Shown piece after piece: positions 54,813-64,000 of a stretch of 64,000 nucleotides of DNA. Position 1 is the stretch's first letter. The number at the start of each line of letters is the position of its first letter. Below the pieces are notes generated by a model. That model saw only the letters and a program-made list of their open reading frames with translations. It ran no database searches and had not been told where the DNA came from. Source of the DNA: Cylicocyclus nassatus (lineage: Eukaryota; Nematoda; Chromadorea; Rhabditida; Strongylidae); assembly GCA_958299035.1 (NCBI GenBank), contig CATQJL010000223.1:46860162-46924161 (forward strand), read 5' to 3'. Position numbers and translations under genes: made by a program.

Positions 54813-56432
54813 TTATAATCCAATGACTTCAGAATACACTATATTCCTGATTCGCAATGACTGTCGCATCGAACGTCGAGAATTTATCGTAATCTTCACT
54901 TGTTCCTTTGATCGTGCTCTGGAGAGTGCTACATAAGTACTACCGTGTGCGAAAGACGGGGTTCGCATGATTATGCCAACTTTTTCAAATGTTTGCCCTT
55001 GGCTTTTGTTGATCGTCATGCAGTACGACAAACGAACTGGGAACTGAAATCGACGAAATGCTACTCCTGTGCGTTCGTCAGCAAAATCGAGCGGCATCCT
55101 TGTAATATGAGCAGTCTCCTGAGTCAAGAGATTCTTGCATTTCAGCATACGATTATCGGCCATAATTGACAATACTTGCAGCCTTGTACCATTACATAGC
55201 CTCTCTTCAATGTTGATATTACGTAGAAGCATTATAATAGCACCGGGTTTCAGCAACAGTCTAAACGGCGGCATTCCAGGAGGCGTCATATTGTGTAGAA
55301 ACTCTTCGTCATCACAAGGCATTCCAACAATACCCTCTTGCTCACTCACTGGAGTATCTATTCCGTACAGCGCTATAGCTTCACCAGAAATCATTTCTAA
55401 CACCCTCTCATTCAATTCAATAGCATCGGAATTCCGTACAGTCAGCAGCGCCATACTGCCTATGAGATTAGGATCTCTGAGTACCTGATCTGTGTACATC
55501 CATTCGATCACCTCATCTTCGCTTTCCATGCACATCTCCGCTGGTATTTCAACATCTGTTCCATTCGCAGTGAAGTTAGCACCCTCTCCGACACCACGCA
55601 ACCAGGCAGCATATTTCTCCTCACCTGGACGAAGCCTCATATTCTCATCAAGCACAACAACTTGCATCATCTTCCACAAATAACTCGCTTTCAGAGTCTC
55701 GTTGATTGTGTCCAACTTTGTCGCTCCCGGCAGAACAGGCAAAAACTGACACCAATCTCCTCCAAATACCATCACAACACCACCAAACGGCTTCATCCTA
55801 TTTTCTGGTGCAGCTAAATCACGAAGAAGCCTGTCCACAGTTTCGAACGCAAATCGACTTTGCATGGATACCTCATCCCATATAATCACATCAACATCAC
55901 GTAACATTATTCCTTGGACAGAAGAAGCATCGACATTCGCGACGGTGTCGGCAGAAAGACGTCCTAAGGGAAGAGAGAAGGTGCTATGTGCAGTACTACC
56001 ACTTTCGAGAAGAGTTGCAGCTATGCCCGTAGAAGCCACTGCAATTACGGATAGACCGATGTGCTTGAGCAGACGAATCAGCGCGTTAAACGTGAAGGTT
56101 TTACCACATCCCGCTTTTCCATAAATAAAAAACATATTTTTATCACCACTCTTCTTCAATTTAGCCGCTTCCAGAACCTTCAAAACGACGTACTGCTGTT
56201 TTCTGTTGAGCATACCGATTTCAGACTGTTGATCGTAGTATGCTTTGCCGCTGTCAGTTTCGTCAAAAGCCTCCGAAGAATGGACTTCCACGCCATCGCT
56301 CAAACTGTTGATAATCCCGTCCAGTCCACAATCGCTCATTTTCATACCATTTGCTGTCAATATATGCTCAATGTGGCGCAAAGATTTCAAGTCCTCCATC
56401 GCAACTGCTTCCGTACATTGCTTAGACCTCAT
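54813..56432 (-). CDS. Helitron Pif1-family helicase portion
   Basis: 539 residues in the same frame as the Rep portion, six codons after its TGA. Walker A is GKAGCGKT (105-112), Walker B DEVSM (186-190); further motifs GGDWCQFLPV (224-233), INKSQGQTFEKVG and STYVALSRARS near the C-terminus complete a Pif1/RecD superfamily 1 helicase, which unwinds DNA during Helitron movement. The ATG at 56432 is probably not a natural start: in relatives Rep and helicase are one polypeptide, and Trp (TGG) is usual about where this copy has TGA. Confidence 0.92.
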   Translation of the reverse strand: MRSKQCTEAVAMEDLKSLRHIEHILTANGMKMSDCGLDGIINSLSDGVEVHSSEAFDETDSGKAYYDQQSEIGMLNRKQQYVVLKVLEAAKLKKSGDKNMFFIYGKAGCGKTFTFNALIRLLKHIGLSVIAVASTGIAATLLESGSTAHSTFSLPLGRLSADTVANVDASSVQGIMLRDVDVIIWDEVSMQSRFAFETVDRLLRDLAAPENRMKPFGGVVMVFGGDWCQFLPVLPGATKLDTINETLKASYLWKMMQVVVLDENMRLRPGEEKYAAWLRGVGEGANFTANGTDVEIPAEMCMESEDEVIEWMYTDQVLRDPNLIGSMALLTVRNSDAIELNERVLEMISGEAIALYGIDTPVSEQEGIVGMPCDDEEFLHNMTPPGMPPFRLLLKPGAIIMLLRNINIEERLCNGTRLQVLSIMADNRMLKCKNLLTQETAHITRMPLDFADERTGVAFRRFQFPVRLSYCMTINKSQGQTFEKVGIIMRTPSFAHGSTYVALSRARSKEQVKITINSRRSMRQSLRIRNIVYSEVIGL

Positions 56433-56450
56433 ATCCGCTTTAAACTTATT

Positions 56451-59400
56451 TCATAATTCAAGTGGATTAGACGGCTTGCAATACAGGAGAATATGCGCGA
56501 AAAGTCTCCTTATTGCTGATGGCATTTGTTCGGTACAGGCGCATCGTAAGCAATCCTCCCATTCCGAACTCTTCTCAATATATCCTGCTGCCTGCGCCGC
56601 TTCCATAAAGGTACCATACAATATCCCATTGTGAGTTCTCAGATCCTCAAATGACTGAACACCTCTTCTGTAGAGAAGCAACTTCCGCAGAGCATACAAC
56701 TCAAGCATCTTTGGGTTTACTGAGCATAATCTTGCTATACGACGTCCTTGTCGCTTGTAGGGAACATACTTACCCTTGACAAAGCGATAATTTTCGGCGA
56801 CCTCAACCCATGTCATATTTTTTGCTTTTTCATCTACTGCAACAAGTTCGAAATATGCCAACAATTTGCTTTTCTGTGATTTGGGCACACATGGCGTTTT
56901 ACTGAAGTATATGGGCTCCTCATTTGGTAAATGCGGCATCAGTGTTATGACAGTGTGGCTCGAATATTGCATGGGATATCGTAGTATTCGATAGGCAGCC
57001 TCGATATGCGATACGTATCTAGCCAGTCTGTACACTTCCCTCATATCTATACTCACCAATTTCTCATTCTTTTCATTCGTGTACATGCTTTTCTCCAGCA
57101 ATTCATCGTCCTGCACGAGCTCCAACACAACAGCATCAGGTCCTTTGAAGATGTATTTGAATATGTATTTGAAAGCTTGAATTGCTGCGCAAACCTCCAC
57201 ATTTACATGACATTCATGCTTCATTAAAAGGTATGGATTTGTAGGCACGACATCTCTATTGGAAGCAAATGTTTTTCCTAGCTTTCCCACAGGAACCACT
57301 CTTCCGTCATTCCTTCTACGGTACAACGGGTAACCACCATTGCATAATTCAGTGTGATCCCTATAACGCTTTGGGTATCCTCTTGAGCATTTAGAAGAGT
57401 CCGCTTCGCGACAAGCAAGCTCCGGTCGCTCCGAGCAGGGTCCATGTATCATGTGTTTCTTTACGAGGGTGTGAAAACGAAGCTTCTCTTCTCTCTTGGG
57501 GTCATCGGCGCTAGGATACTCCGGAATTTCAGCGCATATGATGGAGTCAATCTTTTCTGGAGTATCAATCTTATTTTCCAAAGTTATGAGTAGATGTGCG
57601 TGAGGCATTCCTCTTTTTTGGAACTCTATACTCCCATGTAGAGCTACCACTTTACCAAAAATTTCCTTTTTCTTGATGTCATGGAGCAGCTCTGTAAGTC
57701 TCAAAAAGAATACACGGCAGCACAGAATAGGATCCGTGATCCATGAGTCGAATTTACCAGGCAAATTATTTTTAATCTCAGGCCAGTCTTGACTCCCTGT
57801 AAACGTGATAAATAAATCCGGCTTTCCTAGTCTTTGGGCAACTGCCATGGCATCACTATAAAGCTTCTGGTACCAGCTACGGCTTCCAACAAATTTCTGG
57901 GGCAGATTCACTAGCTTTCCCAACTTCACTCCTTTCTCCTTCAGTTTGCCGTCTAGATATCTGAATAAGGAGCTTGCGGTCGAACTTCTCAGTTCCGTAC
58001 GATGTAATCCAATGCTGCTTAGTCTATCGGCTTCAATTCTTGCAAATGTGTGAAGCACGTATTGCGAGTATAGCTTTCCCGTCCCAATTATACGATGTTT
58101 CTGTAAATCTCCTCGACGGGCAAGGATGTAAAGAGCGAACTCCCTTCGTGAGACGAATCGTGTCTTACGCTCATCCTTTGATTCAAGCCTACTATCATCA
58201 AAATCATCGTTATTATCTTCTTCGTAGTGTTCTTCCAGCAACAGTCCTGGATCATTTTCACTAATTTTTTTCATCGTACAATGACTAACACGACGTTTTG
58301 GCAGTTTTTCTTTCACGAATGTCTGCTCTCCACGAACGAAGTATAACGGATATGTTAACGGATCAATGTTGTAGCTGTGATGTGGCGCTATCGTTTTCCC
58401 TCCCCTAGACATAATTCGCAATCCTTCGTTCAGTTCCTCATGAGTTAACATACCACCGTCCTTACTTACATAAATGGCGGCAATCTGATTTTCGAACACA
58501 GGTACATTGAGTCTTCCTGGGTGAATATTCGATGTTAAAGACGGCGCAACATCTCTTCTTTGCTTTATATTCATTATAACCTTTGGAGAATCTCCTTCTT
58601 GAGTGTGCTGCTTTTGCAGCTCTTCCTTGTATATCTCATACATTGTCATGTATGATTGCACAATGGGATTGTACTTTCGCAGTATATCCATTATCTTACG
58701 TAACAATGTGAATTCGACTTTACTATCCCACAACTTCATTGTTTCCTCTATTGATCGTTGTACCTTGAAGTCGTCTGCTATGAATAACTGTGCAAAGCAT
58801 GCTCTATTGGAATCCGGATTCAAATGACACAGTCCTATATCAAAGCGGCCTTGTAACACCAATGGTCTTTGACCAGAAGATCCTTTGAATGACCTCAAAT
58901 TTAGGCACAATCCGGCACAAGCTAGCATATTATTTATAGGACGAATCATATAGAAAAGATTTTCATCCCGCAAAGCAGCGTCCCAAAACCAGTCCAACAA
59001 AGGATCCCTTCGAGGATTGAACATGCTTTCCGGTACAACCACCTCACCGTCGTTGCAGCAGATAGAAGAGCTTTCTTTCTGGAACAGCAGTGCCCCACAT
59101 GCGGGACATATTTTGTTCATTTCTCCCAGCGTGAAAATCTCTGCTTTACTGGATCTTATCATCACGTTCCGCATCTTACGTCTCCTACTTGATGGGACAG
59201 GAACTTTCATCAACAATCGTATTTCATCCAGTGTTTTTCTTATTTTGTCTTCAGTTGGGAGGTGGATCTCAACAGCAGGATGATTTGACATACGATTTTC
59301 TACGAAGGCGCAAATGCCAACCACTTGCACTTCAAACTGCGTCCAACTAAAGTTTTTCATGGTAGGGATGAGTGCAAAGCTAGGATTTTCGAAACCGTAA

Positions 59401-60584
59401 GCAATCGCTAAATTCTTCAGCTCCTGGCGGAAATTATTCTGTACACTTGTGGCGGTAAAATCAAGGATAACTCCTCGACTTCTACTTGGCGACGTTCTTG
59501 TAACCATAGCGACACCTAGTTGCTTTGTCCTATTAAGGTATAAGATGAAGATTGAGGAAACGTGACTTTCTCGCTTACGACATGCGTCACATCCCAAAAC
59601 GATGAAGTCTGTTTTGTTACGTTTACCATACTTTAAGCGAAGAAACTCAGCAAGAGAACAGGGCGACAACCACGTATTGTCCATTGAGATATGTTTAGGT
59701 TTCGTATAGCAATGATCGTTTTCCACATCTCCTACTCTTGCTAGCTTCGTTGGAGGTTCCAAGTCACTGACTCGAATGTCAACATCCTTATCGTTATATT
59801 CTTTTGCCGGTTCCTTTTTGACACTCATATGCTGCCACTGCGCCGAAACCCAAGACTCTTTTGGGACTGACATTGCAAACGTACGCTCTGTAGCTTGACC
59901 TGCCCTCTCTTCTGGCACATAGCAGGACAAATTTCCATTGTGATCCAATTCCCCTGTTCTACAAAGCATATCGGAAGTTGCTATGCGATTTCTGATGTAG
60001 TGCCGATAATCCTGTAAAAACTCAGCTGTGGCAACCTCTTGCACTGTTCGTTCTTCCTTACAGAGACGCTCTGCATACATGCACACGAAAACACCACAAC
60101 TGTGCCCATCCTCCTGCACATGGACACCACCAGCAGATTCGACCAAAATAGCATCAAGACTTCTGTCTGTAATCTTACGCCATGTCGCCTCCAACTTTGC
60201 CCGTTCTTGCAGTGGAAGAAGCCGCGGCGAGTACGAGTAAATATGACCCATTGAATCATACAAAACTATGGTTTTACGTGCAGGCCGTAGCCAGGCAAGG
60301 GACCAATGATTGCCGTACATATGCAGTGGAAATAGCAGTTCCCCATCCGTAATCGGATACCCGCGAATGCGATACGCGTCCTGTGTTTGTATGAGACAAG
60401 GATCAAGCGGTGTGAACCTGCTCCCATCCGCAACAATACTTATAAACGCATGAATGACTTCATCGCTGAGCCAGCTATTACCACTCAAGCAGGATAGCAA
60501 ATCCTCCGTCAACTTGTGCTGAGTCCTCACTGTGTAACGCGACTGCATCCCGATACAAGAAGAGATATCAGACTTTCCACACAA
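56451..60584 (-). CDS. Helitron Rep protein with N-terminal Ulp1-like protease
   Basis: 1377 residues to an in-frame TGA. Residues about 70-180 show a C48 (Ulp1/SENP) protease: His93-Trp94 (YGNHWSLAWL), Asp110 (LYDSMG), Gln157 and Cys163 (QEDGHSCGVFV). A zinc-binding CPACG...CC follows at 493-510. The Helitron-like N domain spans about 808-1000, with motif PDLFITFTGSQDWPEI at 922-936 and the HUH motif RGMPHAHLLI (His995, His997). Catalytic tyrosines are Tyr1140 and Tyr1144 (FKYIFKYIFKG). Rep nicks and joins single-stranded DNA in rolling-circle transposition. The start ATG is the first in frame. A Ulp1-type protease at the N-terminus is unusual for a Helitron; OTU is the better-known protease. 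Confidence 0.92.
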   Translation of the reverse strand: MCGKSDISSCIGMQSRYTVRTQHKLTEDLLSCLSGNSWLSDEVIHAFISIVADGSRFTPLDPCLIQTQDAYRIRGYPITDGELLFPLHMYGNHWSLAWLRPARKTIVLYDSMGHIYSYSPRLLPLQERAKLEATWRKITDRSLDAILVESAGGVHVQEDGHSCGVFVCMYAERLCKEERTVQEVATAEFLQDYRHYIRNRIATSDMLCRTGELDHNGNLSCYVPEERAGQATERTFAMSVPKESWVSAQWQHMSVKKEPAKEYNDKDVDIRVSDLEPPTKLARVGDVENDHCYTKPKHISMDNTWLSPCSLAEFLRLKYGKRNKTDFIVLGCDACRKRESHVSSIFILYLNRTKQLGVAMVTRTSPSRSRGVILDFTATSVQNNFRQELKNLAIAYGFENPSFALIPTMKNFSWTQFEVQVVGICAFVENRMSNHPAVEIHLPTEDKIRKTLDEIRLLMKVPVPSSRRRKMRNVMIRSSKAEIFTLGEMNKICPACGALLFQKESSSICCNDGEVVVPESMFNPRRDPLLDWFWDAALRDENLFYMIRPINNMLACAGLCLNLRSFKGSSGQRPLVLQGRFDIGLCHLNPDSNRACFAQLFIADDFKVQRSIEETMKLWDSKVEFTLLRKIMDILRKYNPIVQSYMTMYEIYKEELQKQHTQEGDSPKVIMNIKQRRDVAPSLTSNIHPGRLNVPVFENQIAAIYVSKDGGMLTHEELNEGLRIMSRGGKTIAPHHSYNIDPLTYPLYFVRGEQTFVKEKLPKRRVSHCTMKKISENDPGLLLEEHYEEDNNDDFDDSRLESKDERKTRFVSRREFALYILARRGDLQKHRIIGTGKLYSQYVLHTFARIEADRLSSIGLHRTELRSSTASSLFRYLDGKLKEKGVKLGKLVNLPQKFVGSRSWYQKLYSDAMAVAQRLGKPDLFITFTGSQDWPEIKNNLPGKFDSWITDPILCCRVFFLRLTELLHDIKKKEIFGKVVALHGSIEFQKRGMPHAHLLITLENKIDTPEKIDSIICAEIPEYPSADDPKREEKLRFHTLVKKHMIHGPCSERPELACREADSSKCSRGYPKRYRDHTELCNGGYPLYRRRNDGRVVPVGKLGKTFASNRDVVPTNPYLLMKHECHVNVEVCAAIQAFKYIFKYIFKGPDAVVLELVQDDELLEKSMYTNEKNEKLVSIDMREVYRLARYVSHIEAAYRILRYPMQYSSHTVITLMPHLPNEEPIYFSKTPCVPKSQKSKLLAYFELVAVDEKAKNMTWVEVAENYRFVKGKYVPYKRQGRRIARLCSVNPKMLELYALRKLLLYRRGVQSFEDLRTHNGILYGTFMEAAQAAGYIEKSSEWEDCLRCACTEQMPSAIRRLFAHILLYCKPSNPLEL

Positions 60585-60861
60585 CTACGAAAGTAGCTAA
60601 CGAAATCCTTATATTTGTATAATTATATCAAAGTTTTCGTTTGAAGATAGCCGAAAGGAGTTCTCTGTAATAAGGGATATTATAGACGTAAAAATCCCAG
60701 TATGTTGTACAAACGTGCACGATGGAGTGGTACGAATGAAATGAAATGAACTACCATACACACAAACACACTTCTATATTTCAAAACAAACTTCAACAAA
60801 GTAATATATATAAGAATCACTCCCATACTAGAAAACAATACCTAATGCACTGTTCCATGTG

Positions 60862-61221
60862 TTAATAGCATCCGTCCTTACGCCAACAAGAGGGACAGTC
60901 CTCTTCATCATTCCCAAGCTCTCCCCACAACTTCAGATGCCACTCACACCAGGACAATATCGTCTGCAGTACAATTTCCCGCTCAGATAAACAGTCCAAT
61001 CCGCACTTCAGCAACCGTGAACCAGTTAACAGTTGAATGAGCTGAGGCATCACAGCATTTGGTATGCCAGATTTAATCAATTTCTTCAGCCAAAAAAAGG
61101 CAGTGACCGCTTGCACAGCAATTTTCTTACTTCTGTATACGCCATTTTCAGCACTTAATAAGCACCGCAGGAACAACACGCTATGCATCACTTCATCATA
61201 TGTGTTTTTTTGGTGACGCAA
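60862..61221 (-). CDS. Small hypothetical protein upstream of the Helitron
   Basis: 119 residues from ATG to TAA, largely alpha-helical in composition (AVTAFFWLKKLIKSGIPNAV) with a Cys-rich acidic tail (DEEDCPSCWRKDGC). It is on the same strand as the Helitron gene and 277 bases upstream of its start. It could be an accessory ORF of the element, a captured gene fragment, or chance. I do not recognise it. Confidence 0.4.
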   Translation of the reverse strand: MRHQKNTYDEVMHSVLFLRCLLSAENGVYRSKKIAVQAVTAFFWLKKLIKSGIPNAVMPQLIQLLTGSRLLKCGLDCLSEREIVLQTILSWCEWHLKLWGELGNDEEDCPSCWRKDGCY

Positions 61222-62290
61222 TAGAATGAGACGTTGCCAGCTTGTTTTTGTGCCTCGAGCTAGCCATCAGCCCCTGCTTATAACCTCGTTTTTGAACTCT
61301 CCGTTCTAGCCGTTGCACATTGTCAGCTGCAAAGAAGGAGAAACCGAGACGTTTTCACTGTTGATCGCTGACTCTTTGATGAGTACTGTTTTAGTCTCAT
61401 CTTTTTCGATTACCGTTTTACCTACGATATATACCTTGAGTAGGAGGTTTTTCTCCCAATCCTATAAACTTATTTGTGGCGGCATGTACACTAACTATCG
61501 CAGAGCAGAATCCATCCAGAACCCAGAATCCAGAATTCAGCAAGCCTCCCAACTTTTCAAACGGATTCTCACTTCTAGTCTGATGTAACGACTGTCGCGC
61601 TTGTGCAATGGAATGTCTGAGGGCATCCGCTTAAATTTCGCAAAGCTTATCCAAACGCTGCCTTTAAAGATTTGGCTATACATGACTGCTGCTTCCTATC
61701 GCTATCACTGTTACCGCTGTTACTGCTGTTCAGTAATAGAATACGGTGCACTCTTATTTTTCCACACGAGATCTCACCGAGTGGTGAGTATGTTTCTTCT
61801 CAAAGCGTATGTATGGTCCGTGTTCTATTTGCCCTTCATGGCGTGCTTCAAAAACATAGAAAAAAATGCACAACACGCAGACTTAGTATTGTTCGACACG
61901 CGGGCAGCAGTAGAAACGGTGAAGTAAAATCCTTAAATTACTTGCGCAATAATTGATCAGGTGAAGACGTCTAATATACAACTGAGATGAAGAGATGTGT
62001 GATTTAACAACTTTGTTAAATTTTACTATTTTTTAATCTGTGGTTTTCGTTCCCCCCTTTGTGTACTCTACCAGCAGCCTCATCTTATCAAAGGCGACCC
62101 CGTCACCTATGGAAAGGTCGGTGAGGGAATGACTCCCCAATCATTTCATATAAAAGAAACGTAGCGTACGGTATACTTTCATTTCGTAAACAACTTTTGT
62201 AAGAAGCACCTTTTTGTTTGCTAGCTTTATGCTGTTGCTTTGAATTGTATTGTTTGTCTAGTCCGCATGTATTTTAGTTTCAAATTTCAG
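61222..62290. other. No recognisable gene
   Basis: Two overlapping plus-strand open frames near 61600-61950 lack domains. A third copy of the ATTTCATATAAAAGAA block lies near 62142. Confidence 0.45.
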
Positions 62291-62300
62291 CTTATTCGCT

Positions 62301-62726
62301 ATGAGTTATCAAGTACTCCTGAATGTGCGCGGGGAAAGATATCTAACTACCACGAAAACGCTTAGAAATTGTCCGGATACGAATGACAAAAGTCTTTTCC
62401 TGAAGCTTTCTATTCCGGTGGGTAGATTCTTCGCATAAGGATTATTTATTTTTTATGTGCAGCGCACGGGAGAGCTCTATCTCGATAGAGATCCAGAACT
62501 TTTTCAATGTATTTTCCTTTATTTGCTGGATGGAAAACTTGTGTTGCGATACTACGACGACCTCTTAATCGAAATGCTTCAAGAAGAAGCAGAGGTTAGC
62601 ACTTGTTCTGCCCAAATTATGCGAGATGATTGGCTACGAAAATTGTACCATTCGATGCAACTTTTTTCCTCTTTCTACCAGCTGCCTTCTCTTTGCAAAA
62701 CATGCTCAATTAAGGACGAAATCACG
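62301..62726 (+). CDS. KCTD-like BTB/T1 domain gene, first three exons
   Basis: Exon 1 (62301-62417) encodes MSYQVLLNVRGERYLTTTKT, exon 2 (62463-62594) GELYLDRDPELFQCIFLYLL and ends EEAE, exon 3 (62682-62726) LPSLCKTC. The pattern LNVxGxRYxTT, then G-YxDRDPxxFxxILxYL, then EEAE-LPSL is the T1/BTB fold of KCTD proteins, which assemble as oligomers, often as cullin-3 adaptors. The first intron is 45 bases. A TTTCAG acceptor ends exactly 10 bases before the ATG, likely a trans-splice site. The second intron is open in frame, and FYQ, expected before LPSL in the family, lies just upstream of the acceptor, so the exon 3 border is not certain. Confidence 0.75.
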
Positions 62727-62989
62727 GTATTTCTCATTTTGACGAAGTTCAATGAATCTAGTTTGGTACTCTAAGATTCAAAACCCTTATGTCTCGAAAC
62801 AAAATTGCTCAAACAAAAGTTTAGAAAGTTATGTATCAGTACGCACCTGTGCGATAAGAGATGGTGAAATTCAGATATAGGTGATTTTGTCGGCAAGAGT
62901 CGCTTTTATCACAAACAAAAGACGGCTGTTGAAATGTTCAAAAGGTTCGTCCTTCTGCTGGTTTTAAGGGCACTTGACACGTCTTCACC

Positions 62990-63230
62990 AAAAGTTTTGA
63001 AAATTAGTGAAATGTGGACATCTTAAAAGTAGAGGGTGGCAAAATTTTGATTGTCTCAGCGCTCCTCATAAAAATCACGTCGCGAGTATAATTGCTGGAA
63101 AGAGGAAAAAATTCTGGATTGAATATCTTTTGAAGTATTTGTTTATCATTATTTTGTATGATTTGCGGGTTATCCAAAAAACGGAAAGCACTTTTGCACC
63201 ATCTAAAAGAGTGCTCATTCAGTATTTTGG
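62990..63230 (+). repeat. Diverged relative of the Tc1-like sub-terminal sequence
   Basis: Aligns at perhaps 65% with 41835-42055 (shared GAAAATTAGTGAAA, CTGGAAAG, ACTTTTGCACCA). Lies within or after the KCTD-like gene. Confidence 0.5.
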
Positions 63231-63843
63231 TTTGCCTAGTTTGGCGCACAAATTGAGCAAATTGAAGCCATTCCAAGGGGTTTGTATCATTGCAGCAAAC
63301 GAAGAAACTAAGTATTCTGAAAACACGGACTATGATAGCTAGGTATTTGTAGAGACTGAGCTAAGCACAAGACAAGACCATTCTTTTTGTTTATTCTTTT
63401 AGGCTGTACAAGAATGTGGTGGCACCGGTTTTATCTTTTGGAATTTAATGATCAGATCCTGCTGTTATATTTGCTAACGCATAGTCACAATTTCTTTTTT
63501 TCTGTGCATGCCCTAATCAACTTTCTCCGAAAATCGAATTTTCTCTCATTCTTTAAAATTCTGTGTATTGCGTCTTGTATGTCGGTGTAACTTTCGGTTT
63601 TCTTTTACAAATGAAATGATTTTTTTGTTATCGTGTGCAACTGCCAATGATTACAAAGACTCGAAGATGGATCGCCTGTCTCTCAGCTAAAATGTGCACG
63701 ATTGTAATCATTCACAATCACGTCAATCGCCAAGTAAAAGCAGTATTAGTGATTGACTCAGTGTACGGTTAAGATTTTGCAAAAGAGTACAACTTATTAC
63801 CCTTCTTTAAGGGTTTTATCGAAATTGCTTGTTGTTTTCAAAG

Positions 63844-63962
63844 GCAAATTATCTGGTGAAGTAACTACAGAAGTTGATAATACGTCTAAAAAGAAGCAAG
63901 GTGTTCTTGAGGATCCGGCACCTTTTGTACATGCTTCTCTCTGCAAAATTTGTGATCATTAG
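63844..63962 (+). CDS. Possible terminal exon near the window end
   Basis: After TTTTCAAAG the frame reads SGEVTTEVDNTSKKKQGVLE to HASLCKICDH and a TAG at 63960-63962. It could be the last exon of the KCTD-like gene, but the joining phase cannot be confirmed. Confidence 0.3.
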
Positions 63963-64000
63963 AAAACTTGTGATGACCTAGGAGCCGAAAATTGGCATGA

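Larger units (their letters stand above)
54813..60584 (-). mobile_element. Autonomous Helitron, nearly intact
   Basis: The span covers a single long reading frame of 1924 codons on the minus strand with one internal TGA (56451-56453). It encodes, in order, a Ulp1-like protease, a zinc-finger region, the HUH Rep domain and a Pif1 helicase: the Rep-Hel core is the defining protein of Helitrons (rolling-circle transposition). The element's ends are not fixed; TATATATAAGA at 60805-60815 could be the 5' end, but the base beyond it is not the one expected. Confidence 0.93.

Noticed and set aside
60805..60815. TATATATAAGA as the 5' terminus of the autonomous Helitron
   Set aside because: The tip resembles the small Helitrons, but the adjoining host base is not A on the element strand and no 3' partner was found. 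Kept only as a possibility.

Overview
The window looks like nematode DNA, probably a rhabditid/strongylid-type (clade V) genome. The evidence is a five-exon galectin gene with mostly very short introns, TTTCAG splice acceptors, two gene starts lying exactly 10 nt downstream of such an acceptor (as expected for trans-splicing), a Tc1-type element with CAGTGCTGGCC ends, and an SL1-like spliced-leader sequence. I cannot name the species. Almost everything else is layered repeats, many inserted into one another; host coding sequence is sparse.

Layout. 1-7229: a Ty3/Gypsy LTR retrotransposon (A) whose 5' LTR is cut by the window edge; its ORF is split by a foldback MITE. 7230-12220: a decayed coding fragment, a mariner-type MITE carrying a nested repeat with an SL-RNA-like module, a degenerate minisatellite. 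12221-20296: TTAA-flanked MITE, a large foldback with internal sub-repeats, Helitron-like non-autonomous elements, a (CA)n tract and the second SL-like repeat. 20297-25700: a TIR element, a complete small Helitron, another TTAA MITE and a TIR element with 3-bp target duplications. 26445-27930: a Penelope-like retroelement with RT and GIY-YIG remnants and a hammerhead-like motif. 29583-35504: a possible terminal host exon, a mariner-type MITE and Gypsy element B. 39402-42069: a Tc1-like composite. 42837-44823: intact single-domain galectin. 45945-54708: MITEs, weak host exons and duplications. 54813-60584: a nearly intact autonomous Helitron on the minus strand with an N-terminal Ulp1-like protease, HUH Rep and Pif1 helicase, interrupted by one in-frame TGA. 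62301 to the end: 5' exons of a KCTD-like (BTB/T1) gene.

The elements form cohorts: four TTAA-flanked MITEs (piggyBac-type target), three TA-flanked CAGGGTGTCC elements, three Helitron-like elements obeying the A|TC...CTRR|T rule, and two Penelope 3' ends. Mobilising enzymes for most of them are not in the window. The autonomous Helitron could relate to the small Helitrons, but I could not prove shared termini. The most unusual observation is the SL-RNA-like module: a 22-nt SL1-like leader followed by GT, a stem with a compensatory change, a candidate Sm site and a 3' stem, present in two diverged copies of a TIR repeat.
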